From NCBI GenBank assembly GCA_027038095.1, contig JALVYA010000217.1, forward strand, positions 1-6,581: DNA of 6,581 nt, read 5' to 3'. The stretch is from Archaeoglobaceae archaeon (GTDB taxonomy: Archaea > Halobacteriota > Archaeoglobi > Archaeoglobales > Archaeoglobaceae). Position 1 is the first letter of the stretch. Every line of letters begins with the position of its first letter. The translations under genes were made by a program, and so were the position numbers. Below the pieces are notes generated by a model. The model saw only the letters and a program-made list of their open reading frames with translations, had not been told where the DNA came from and ran no database searches. Positions 1 to 5,121 of the stretch are shown here, one piece after another.

Positions 1-28
1 AATATAGTTAACGAAATTATATGATGTG

Positions 29-778
29 TTAACACATTTGAGATATTTTTTCAGCCAGCTCGGTAAAGCATTTTACGATTTTTGGCTTAAAGTACCTCTT
101 ATTCCAGACTTCCGGAAATCTCTTCACATCCGGACTGAGGGGGATCTTGCAAATCACGTTCTCGAATTCGATGTCCCTTTTTTTCTCGTACTTGTTTACT
201 ATGTGTCCTGAAATCGTAACACCTCTCAACTCGAATATCTTTGAAATTTTTGTGGCGTCGAGGTACGATGCTTTCTCGTCGGCTGTTACGATGAAAACGC
301 AGTCAGACAGCCTTACAGGATAAATAGAGTACTTAGAAATTCCGGGTGGCAAATCTAAAATTATGTAATCATATTTATTCTTTAAATATGTTAAAAATTC
401 GACTATTTTCTCGAGTTCGGGCTTTTTCGCGATATCGACTATCGATCTGGAGGGATAGATGTGTAAAACTGAGTTTCCCACCTTCACCTTTACCTTTTCA
501 ACTTCTTCGAGTTTGCACAGCCCGGTAAGGTAGTGGGTCAGAGTTTTATCCGGCAGTTCTCCGGCGTAGCTGTGCAGGTTTGGCAGGGCAAGGTTCATGT
601 CGATTACAGCAGTCGCATAACTTAACTGGGTAAGAGCTGCGCCCAGATGCAGGGCTACAACTGTCTTTCCAACACCACCCTTTCCGGATGGAAGGGAAAT
701 TATTTTTCCGCCGGGTGAGCGAAAAAGCTCGTAAATACGTATAATCTCTTTTAGTTTGGCAACAGTACTGGCATTCAT
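29..778 (-). CDS. ParA/MinD-family deviant Walker ATPase (third gene of actin-like cluster)
   Basis: A 249-residue SIMIBI P-loop ATPase of the ParA/MinD class, a group whose ATP-dependent dimers position chromosomes, division sites or protein cargo on membrane or nucleoid. Seen directly: deviant Walker A GKGGVGKT at residues 32-39 with the signature Lys33; an A' motif VIDMNLALPNL at about 58-68; Walker B YIILDLPPG at about 138-146 (Asp142). The A' motif reads Asp60-Met-Asn62, whereas MinD and ParA normally have Asp-x-Asp; the second Asp (MinD Asp40, Soj Asp44) is needed for hydrolysis, so slow or absent turnover is inferred. About 24 residues, probably helical, precede the first beta strand, longer than in typical MinD. 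The C-terminus ends in an amphipathic stretch (about 232-249), but no extra MinD-like membrane-targeting tail is obvious. The start lies 4 nt after the stop of the coiled-coil gene with only a weak Shine-Dalgarno, suggesting translational coupling. Family call is secure; cellular role unknown. Confidence 0.9.
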   Translation of the reverse strand: MNASTVAKLKEIIRIYELFRSPGGKIISLPSGKGGVGKTVVALHLGAALTQLSYATAVIDMNLALPNLHSYAGELPDKTLTHYLTGLCKLEEVEKVKVKVGNSVLHIYPSRSIVDIAKKPELEKIVEFLTYLKNKYDYIILDLPPGISKYSIYPVRLSDCVFIVTADEKASYLDATKISKIFELRGVTISGHIVNKYEKKRDIEFENVICKIPLSPDVKRFPEVWNKRYFKPKIVKCFTELAEKISQMC

Positions 779-782
779 AAAA

Positions 783-1517
783 TCAGAGCAATCTCGGAGA
801 TCTGGTATCTTCCTTCTTTTCCTTTTTCTTCTCGATGAAAGGCGTCACTTCGTTGAGTTTTTCAGACACGGATGAAATTCTGTTCCTGTTTATCTGAACC
901 TCTTCCTTAAGCTCTGACAGCTCCCTTTCAATCTTTGAAAGCTCCATTTTCAAAGCCTCTACATGGGTGCCTTCAGCCTGATCCCGCACTTTCTGCACGT
1001 CCTTCAGCTTTTCTTCGATCAAACTCTCAAGCTCGCGAATTTTTTCCTCTACCTTTTTCTCCACGTCTCTTTTCAGCTCTGCGCTGACGTCAGCTGAAAG
1101 ATTTTCGATCCTGCTTTCTACAGATGAAATCCTGTTTTCCACCTCTTTCAGCTCTTCTAAAATCGAATTAACGTTCCTCTCCAGTTCTTCAATTTTGCTG
1201 ACGTACTCTTCAGCCAGTCCTCTCTCTGTCAATTTTTCTATCCTGTCCGACAGTTCTGCCATTTTCTTTTCAAGTTTTTTTACAGCTTCCTCAATTTCAG
1301 GAGAGATACCTGACCTTTCCACTTCGAGTTTGGAAACTCTCGCGGAAATGTCCAGAAAAGACTCTCTCACGTCTCTGACCTCTTCAAGCAGATCTCTGTG
1401 CTTCTTTTCGATTTCCCTGTAAGAGCTCTGAATTTCCGGTATCAGCTCGTCAACGACTTTTTTCAATTCCTCAAACAGTCTGTCCCACTTACTCAGTACC
1501 TCCTCAACGTTCTTCAT
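783..1517 (-). CDS. Coiled-coil protein, 244 aa, middle gene of actin-like/ParA cluster
   Basis: I do not recognise a named family. The protein is almost wholly predicted coiled coil: heptad-like Leu/Ile/Val spacing with Glu/Lys/Arg between, from about residue 5 to 225, with only a few prolines (27, 73, 226, 241) and few aromatics. Pro27 and the stretch around 68-75 (Gly-Ile-Ser-Pro) probably break the rod into segments. The last 20 residues are a Lys-rich, likely disordered tail (KKKEKKED). No signal peptide, transmembrane segment or enzymatic motif is visible. It lies between an actin-like gene (67 nt upstream) and a ParA/MinD-like gene (4 nt downstream), so the natural inference is a linker or adaptor bridging filament and ATPase, as coiled-coil partners do in other systems (arcadin-2 with crenactin, PomX with PomZ). 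Those are analogies of layout, not detected homology. The ATG at 1517 is preceded by a GTGAT partial Shine-Dalgarno 5 nt away. Confidence 0.88.
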   Translation of the reverse strand: MKNVEEVLSKWDRLFEELKKVVDELIPEIQSSYREIEKKHRDLLEEVRDVRESFLDISARVSKLEVERSGISPEIEEAVKKLEKKMAELSDRIEKLTERGLAEEYVSKIEELERNVNSILEELKEVENRISSVESRIENLSADVSAELKRDVEKKVEEKIRELESLIEEKLKDVQKVRDQAEGTHVEALKMELSKIERELSELKEEVQINRNRISSVSEKLNEVTPFIEKKKEKKEDTRSPRLL

Positions 1518-1555
1518 GGTGTATCACTCACTTCATTGTTATCACCAGAAATGCA

Positions 1556-1584
1556 ATTTAAAATATTAAAAAATTGTGTTACAC
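1556..1584 (-). terminator. T-rich element after the actin-like gene; possible partial terminator and/or internal promoter
   Basis: On the minus strand, directly after the actin-like stop codon, comes a tiny GTG-TAA-CAC palindrome followed by a run of six T (plus-strand A run at 1568-1573) and then TTTAAAT-type sequence. Archaeal termination often needs only a T tract, so some transcripts could end here. The same AT-rich block (about 1556-1567) could act as a TATA box, which would place a start near 1535, about 17 nt before the coiled-coil ATG. Either reading would let the actin-like gene be expressed separately from the two downstream genes. Sequence pattern only. Confidence 0.35.
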
Positions 1585-2676
1585 TCAGGATTTGTTCTCG
1601 AGTCTGAACTTCGAGATCATGTAAGCTCCTTTTGCAGACGCCAGAGAAGGCCTGTCAGGCATTCTTATCTTAACCACTACTCCAAGCCTGTCTCTCAGCA
1701 GAGCTTCGAGTTTTTCAGCCAGACCCGGTATTTCAGCCATCCCTCCGAGAAGTATGAAATCCTTCTTCATTATCTGCCTGTAAACCGAGAAGTTTCTCTC
1801 AGCGAGCTCGGGCAGGAACTGCATCGCAACGAAATCGGCAACCTCTTCGAGGTATTCGTTCACGGGCCTGATTATGCACTCGTCTACTCTGAAGCTGTAC
1901 TTGCCCTTCTCGAACAGGTGGACCGTTTCCTGAACTTTTTCCCAGTTCTTCAGGTTTGCGTACCTCTCCTTGAATTCTCTTGCCGTGTTGAGGTCTATGT
2001 TCACAGCTCCTCTCGTTTCGTTCTGTATTTCGTTTCTGATCTTCCTGTCCACAGAGTCTCCGGATATCGCTCCAGTTACGAGGCTGTAAACGATACCACC
2101 CCTTCTAACTGCAACAACTTCTGTGGTGGAGGAACCGAGGTTTATCACCAGAAAAGTTCTGTTTATCATATCCAGCCCTTCGTCGAGAGCCAGAGCTCCA
2201 AGAAAAGAGTCGTTCCACATTTCTTTGCCCACCCATCCGATGGGTAGCTGGGCTATAACTTTTTTAACGAGGTTTATGCAAATTTCACTTTCTATTGACG
2301 GTACAGCGTACGTTACGTAGCTGTTCTCCGGCAATCCGTACATGCTGGCAAGCTTCGTCAGGTAGATCTTCAGCAATTCTGCTTCTTCTTCTGTCCCGGG
2401 AAAACCACCTCTGAGCATGTAGTCTGCTTCATCACCAAAGAGTTCGAGAGCTTCATCTCCGACCACGAACTCTTTTTCTCCTGTTATCGGGTTTTCAACT
2501 TCCTTTATACACGTGTGTGTTACAAACGTGCCATCCTCCGTAACTATTACAGTGCGTTGTGAACCAATTTTTATTCCAACAGGAGTGGCAACGGGCTCTT
2601 TCTCTTCTTTCTTTTCAGTTTTTCCCTCAACGTTCTCTACTGCACTCTCAAGCTCGTTTTCGGCCATATCTGACAC
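1585..2676 (-). CDS. Actin-like (MreB/ParM/MamK superfamily) protein with altered nucleotide-site residues
   Basis: A 363-residue protein with the actin-fold signatures in order: phosphate-1 VGIKIGSQRT (33-42), connect-1-like YVTYAVPS (120-127), phosphate-2 LVINLGSSTTEV (176-187), an MreB-like ISGDSVDRKI (204-213), adenosine motif LLGGMAEIPGL (309-319), and a C-terminal connect-2-like segment (about 343-352). Family members bind ATP and polymerise into cytoskeletal filaments. Two normally conserved Asp residues are changed: Lys36 in phosphate-1 and Asn179 in phosphate-2, so ATP hydrolysis may be weak or use other residues. Residues 1-32 are an acidic, Lys/Glu-rich, probably disordered extension. 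The start used is GTG at 2676; an in-frame ATG at 2667, preceded by a GGGTG partial Shine-Dalgarno, is an equally reasonable alternative giving 360 aa. It heads a leftward cluster with a coiled-coil gene and a ParA/MinD-like gene. Superfamily is clear; the exact subfamily cannot be fixed by eye. Confidence 0.87.
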   Translation of the reverse strand: MSDMAENELESAVENVEGKTEKKEEKEPVATPVGIKIGSQRTVIVTEDGTFVTHTCIKEVENPITGEKEFVVGDEALELFGDEADYMLRGGFPGTEEEAELLKIYLTKLASMYGLPENSYVTYAVPSIESEICINLVKKVIAQLPIGWVGKEMWNDSFLGALALDEGLDMINRTFLVINLGSSTTEVVAVRRGGIVYSLVTGAISGDSVDRKIRNEIQNETRGAVNIDLNTAREFKERYANLKNWEKVQETVHLFEKGKYSFRVDECIIRPVNEYLEEVADFVAMQFLPELAERNFSVYRQIMKKDFILLGGMAEIPGLAEKLEALLRDRLGVVVKIRMPDRPSLASAKGAYMISKFRLENKS

Positions 2677-2696
2677 CCAAGCAGGTTAAGGATTGT

Positions 2697-2722
2697 CTTT
2701 AAAAAATCTTTTCTATTTTTAA
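2697..2722 (-). promoter_or_regulatory. Candidate TATA elements for the actin-like cluster
   Basis: Two AT-rich TATA-like elements lie upstream of the actin-like gene on the minus strand: TTAAAAATAG (2713-2722) and TTTTTTAAAG (2697-2706). With archaeal spacing of about 25 nt, the first would start RNA near 2692, leaving a short leader before the ATG at 2667. The second would start near 2675, on the GTG at 2676, giving a leaderless message. The choice of promoter therefore bears on which start codon is used. The cluster has its own promoter candidates, so it need not depend on read-through from phoU. Confidence 0.45.
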
Positions 2723-2745
2723 TCGTTCAGTCATCCTGAGATTTT

Positions 2746-2759
2746 CCGAAACGTATATC
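2746..2759 (+). promoter_or_regulatory. Candidate BRE/TATA promoter on the plus strand
   Basis: An A-rich CCGAAAC (2746-2752) sits directly before GTATATC (2753-2759), the arrangement of an archaeal BRE plus TATA box. The expected start, about 25 nt downstream, is near 2781, which is 9 nt before the strong Shine-Dalgarno at 2790-2795 and 20 nt before the ATG at 2801. It would drive transcription towards, and antisense to, the 3' end of phoU. No experimental support is available from sequence. Confidence 0.4.
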
Positions 2760-2800
2760 AATGATTGCGGGCATAAATTACAGTAGAACAGGAGGGGGTG

Positions 2801-2887
2801 ATGCCTGAAAAGGGCGTCGTTTTCCAGTCTGGATGGGTTTTAGCTATCCATTGCTATGTCGAGAGCGATTTCAGCCATGTCGGCTGA
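2801..2887 (+). CDS. Possible 28-aa small protein, antisense to the phoU 3' end
   Basis: A short frame, ATG to TGA, encoding MPEKGVVFQSGWVLAI followed by 12 more residues. It is listed because its start signals are unusually good: AGGAGG at 2790-2795, 5 nt from the ATG, in a GGAGGGGGTG context, and a BRE/TATA-like element correctly spaced upstream (2746-2759). The peptide has no recognisable domain or transmembrane segment. Codons from 2840 on overlap phoU on the opposite strand, so part of the composition is dictated by phoU. Alternatives are an antisense RNA with no meaningful peptide, or a chance purine-rich stretch. There is no homology evidence, hence low confidence. Confidence 0.28.
   Translation: MPEKGVVFQSGWVLAIHCYVESDFSHVG
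2805..2827 (-). repeat. Imperfect hairpin just after phoU
   Basis: On the minus strand, 12 nt after the phoU stop codon, CTGGAAAA and TTTTCAG can pair around an 8-nt loop (CGACGCCC), giving 7 base pairs with one bulged G. No T run follows it, so it is not a classical intrinsic terminator; it could mark a processed 3' end of the phoU message. It overlaps the first codons of the small plus-strand frame at 2801. Confidence 0.25.
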
Positions 2888-3796
2888 GTAAGCGGCGATT
2901 CTGGCTATGCTGTCCACTATGGATTTTATGCTGAGTGCCTCCTCGACTCTGTGGTTTACGATTTTAACGTAGTACTTCTCGTGTACGCTCTTCATGTCTT
3001 CAAATTCGGTGAGAACGGCATCGGCCATTTCGCCGTCTCTTCTGAAGAAAGCAAGGGCTGACGTTCTGAGCATATCCACGCAGGGTTCGACTATTTCGCA
3101 GAGTTCGGGAATGCTTCGACCGAGCTTCAGTAAGTTCCTCGCCATGTTTGCAGCATGATCTGCTATCCTCTCGTACCTTCTCGCAAAGGTCCAGTAGCCA
3201 AAAAGAATTCTCGCCTTTTCGTCAATTGCTATTCGCTGAACTGCCATTCCGACCTGTCTGAGCACCAAAAAGTGGAGCCTGTCTATCTCGCTCTCTCTGA
3301 GAATTATGGAGTTGCAGATGTACTCGCTGAAGTTCTGGAGCGAAGAACAGAAGTCAGAAAGCATAGCCAGACACATGTTGCTCATCTTCTCAAGCACGTT
3401 CTCGGTCTTGAACCTGTCGTCGAGGAAGACTTCCAGACTTATTGTTTTGCCGAGGTCTTCCATGATTTCAACGCCTATGAGCGTGTCTGCCGCACTGTCG
3501 GCAGCATTCCTGTGCTCTTCGTTGTAAACCTTAACTTTGATCGAATCGTAACCTGCGAGGTAGCAGGAAATTATTCTTCTGAGCAAACAGGCCTTGCCAA
3601 GTCCGTTTGCGTCTATTTCAACTTCCTTTCTGACGTTCTTGGGCATCTGGGGTACCAGACTGATACTCGACTTCCCGACGTACATGACCACGTTGTCTCC
3701 AACGCTCAGTCCGTTCTCCTCCACCCACTTTTTTGGCAGGGTAACGATGTAACTGCTGCCACCGCTTACGTATATTTTTCTGGCTTCAACCCTCAT
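2840..3796 (-). CDS. phoU: PhoU-family phosphate regulator with N-terminal AbrB/SpoVT domain
   Basis: A 318-residue protein with two parts. Residues 1-48 form an AbrB/SpoVT swapped-hairpin domain (KIYVSGGSSYIVTLPKKWV, then a GLSVGDNVVMYV segment), a DNA-binding fold. Residues about 65-318 are a helical PhoU region with metal-site-like motifs RESEID (167-172), RYERIADHAANMA (207-219) and RIAAYSADMAEIA (299-311). PhoU proteins link phosphate transport to gene control and restrain the Pst transporter; the AbrB fusion is a euryarchaeal form that may itself bind DNA (inference). The frame stays open upstream to 4021, but that extension overlaps pstS and its signal peptide on the other strand, and the AbrB domain begins exactly at the ATG at 3796, so that start is chosen. 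No clear Shine-Dalgarno precedes it. It is divergent from pstSCA, sharing a 131-bp control region, which makes regulation of that operon its likely job. Confidence 0.9.
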   Translation of the reverse strand: MRVEARKIYVSGGSSYIVTLPKKWVEENGLSVGDNVVMYVGKSSISLVPQMPKNVRKEVEIDANGLGKACLLRRIISCYLAGYDSIKVKVYNEEHRNAADSAADTLIGVEIMEDLGKTISLEVFLDDRFKTENVLEKMSNMCLAMLSDFCSSLQNFSEYICNSIILRESEIDRLHFLVLRQVGMAVQRIAIDEKARILFGYWTFARRYERIADHAANMARNLLKLGRSIPELCEIVEPCVDMLRTSALAFFRRDGEMADAVLTEFEDMKSVHEKYYVKIVNHRVEEALSIKSIVDSIARIAAYSADMAEIALDIAMDS

Positions 3797-3927
3797 TGCA
3801 AGCAAAAAGTAACTACGAATACTTATCAATATCGGTGCTACCCGGTATCTACTGAAAATATATAGATGATATAGAGTAATTACAATATGTCGAGAAAGTA
3901 TATATAGCGTCTCAGTGGCATGCGAGC
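3797..3927. promoter_or_regulatory. Divergent phoU/pstS control region
   Basis: This 131-bp AT-rich gap must hold the promoters of both phoU (leftward) and pstS (rightward). Besides the pstS TATA box described separately, it contains a second TATA-like block at 3855-3864, usable on either strand: TATATATTTT for phoU, giving a start near 3834. Possible operator-like elements are the palindrome GTAATTAC (3876-3883), a near-repeat AGTAACTAC/AGTAATTAC (3808-3816 and 3875-3883), arms AAGTA/TACTT (3807-3811 and 3820-3824), and TACC-C-GGTA at about 3839-3847. None matches a regulator site I can name; an AbrB-domain PhoU is the obvious candidate to bind here. Confidence 0.6.
3891..3906 (+). promoter_or_regulatory. 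pstS promoter (BRE + TATA box)
   Basis: CGAGAAAG (3891-3898) followed by TATATATA (3899-3906) is a strong archaeal BRE/TATA pair. Its centre is about 25 nt before the pstS ATG at 3928, so transcription should start at or within a few bases of the start codon. No Shine-Dalgarno is visible in 3907-3927, consistent with a leaderless pstS message. Confidence 0.65.
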
Positions 3928-5028
3928 ATGAAACGAAGTTTGATAGCCCTGCTTGTACTTCTGATAGCTGCTGCAATCTGTGGATGCACTCAGAACAAGG
4001 TTCAGAATAAAGGCGTATCAACCGGAAAAACTGTTGTTATTATAGGTGACGGAGCCACTTTTCCACAGCCCCAGATTAACGCCTGGATTTCGGCATACAT
4101 GAAGCTACATCCAAACGTGAAAATAGAGTACAACGGTGGAGGGAGTGGAAAGGGACAGGCTGATTTTGCAGCAGGCATAGTTGACTTTGCTGGAAGTGAT
4201 CCACCTCTGAAGAAGAGTCTGTGGGAGAGACTCGTCAACCACCCACCAGCAGAGGGTAAAAACCCACTTCAGTTCCCGGACATAATTGGAGCGGTGGTTG
4301 TCTGCTACAACGTTCCGGGCGTTAATAGCCTGAAACTCGACGGACAGACGCTCGCAAACATATTCATGGGCAAGATAAAGTACTGGGATAACGAGTCGAT
4401 AAAAGCTCTCAACCCGGGAGTTAAACTGCCACACAAAGAAATCGTGGTTATCCACAGGAGCGACGCAAGTGGAACGACAGACATCTTCACGACGTACCTG
4501 TCCCTCGTAAGTCCCGAGTGGAACAGCACAGTTGGAGCTGGAAAGGTAGTAAACTGGCCAGTTGACAGAATGGGCAGAGGAGTTGGAGGAAAGGGCAATC
4601 AGGGTGTCGTTGCCGAGCTGAAGAGCACGCCGTACTCAATATGTTACACAGAGCTGAGTTATGCACTGAAGGAGAACCTGAAAATGGTTGCTCTGAAGAA
4701 CAGGGCTGGAAACTACGTAATGGCTAATTCAACTACCATAAAAGCTGCTGCTCAGCACATAAGTTCCTATATAGCTCCACCGTATGCCGGCTACAAAGAG
4801 AACCTCAGACAGCTCCTGAATGCACCGGGAAATGACAGCTATCCAATAGTTGCCTTCAGCCACCTGCTGATATGGAAGAACTACAGCGATCCGGTAAAGG
4901 GAAAAGCTGTTCACAACTTCATCAAGTGGATACTGACGCAGGGACAAAACGACAAGTATATAGTCTCCGGATACGTTGGATTGCCCAAGAGCATAACGCA
5001 GAGAGTGCTGAGCGAGGCCGGGATTTAA
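3928..5028 (+). CDS. pstS: Phosphate ABC transporter substrate-binding protein PstS (lipoprotein type)
   Basis: A 366-residue periplasmic-binding-type protein that captures inorganic phosphate outside the cell and hands it to PstC/PstA. The N-terminus has a short basic stretch (MKR), a hydrophobic core (5-17) and a lipobox-like ICGC ending at Cys20, so it is probably secreted and lipid-anchored. Phosphate-site signatures match the PstS family in order: GDGATFPQP (40-48), YNGGGSGKG (68-76), DFAGSDPPL (86-94, with Asp91 the likely proton-accepting ligand), VIHRSDASGTTDIF (174-187, with Arg177, Asp179, Ser181, Gly182 and Thr183 as expected phosphate ligands), GGKGNQGV (220-227) and YTELSYA (240-246). 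Length is normal for the family. It opens the pstSCA operon and is divergent from phoU. The promoter sits about 25 bp upstream without a Shine-Dalgarno, so leaderless translation is likely. Identification is very secure. Confidence 0.97.
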   Translation: MKRSLIALLVLLIAAAICGCTQNKVQNKGVSTGKTVVIIGDGATFPQPQINAWISAYMKLHPNVKIEYNGGGSGKGQADFAAGIVDFAGSDPPLKKSLWERLVNHPPAEGKNPLQFPDIIGAVVVCYNVPGVNSLKLDGQTLANIFMGKIKYWDNESIKALNPGVKLPHKEIVVIHRSDASGTTDIFTTYLSLVSPEWNSTVGAGKVVNWPVDRMGRGVGGKGNQGVVAELKSTPYSICYTELSYALKENLKMVALKNRAGNYVMANSTTIKAAAQHISSYIAPPYAGYKENLRQLLNAPGNDSYPIVAFSHLLIWKNYSDPVKGKAVHNFIKWILTQGQNDKYIVSGYVGLPKSITQRVLSEAGI

Positions 5029-5121
5029 AGGATTTACAGAAAATTTATTTAAATTTATTTAATTAACCCAGAGAGTTAAACAAATTAAAGAGATAAAGAA
5101 ACAAAAATCAGGAGGTCTGAA
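5029..5121 (+). promoter_or_regulatory. pstS-pstC intergenic region with AT-rich tandem repeat
   Basis: The 93-nt gap contains two exact, adjacent copies of AAATTTATTT (5041-5060), followed by AATTAA. No GC-rich hairpin is present. The T-rich block could end part of the pstS transcripts, which would help PstS outnumber the permeases. Alternatively it could act as a TATA element with a start near 5075, giving pstC its own leader. The 3' part is purine-rich and ends in the pstC Shine-Dalgarno. Confidence 0.4.
5111..5116 (+). promoter_or_regulatory. Shine-Dalgarno of pstC
   Basis: GGAGGT, a perfect match to the archaeal 16S anti-Shine-Dalgarno, lies 5 nt before the ATG at 5122 and fixes the pstC start. 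Confidence 0.8.

Noticed and set aside
7..33. Two GTTAAC palindromes 21 bp apart just after the ParA-like stop
   Set aside because: They are short AT-rich hexamers in an AT-rich 3' flank and can easily occur by chance; only 28 bases of flank are visible.
1576..2247. Long open frame (223 codons) on the plus strand
   Set aside because: It lies opposite the actin-like gene, which has clear family motifs; the plus-strand product shows none and is a mirror artefact of codon bias.
29..2676. Plasmid-type ParM/ParA partition cassette
   Set aside because: There is no ParR/ParB-like or other DNA-binding gene, no centromere-like iterons and no replication gene; the neighbours are ordinary chromosomal phosphate genes.
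2823..2833. Palindrome TCCAGTCTGGA near the phoU stop
   Set aside because: It has five-base arms with a single-base centre, too short for a stable RNA hairpin, and there is no second copy in the window to suggest an operator.
3155..3865. Long open frame (236 codons) on the plus strand
   Set aside because: It is antisense to phoU, has no recognisable motif, and runs into the promoter region.
3797..4021. Upstream extension of the phoU frame by 75 codons to an ATG at 4021
   Set aside because: It would run through the divergent promoter region and the pstS signal-peptide coding sequence, and the AbrB domain begins exactly at the ATG at 3796.
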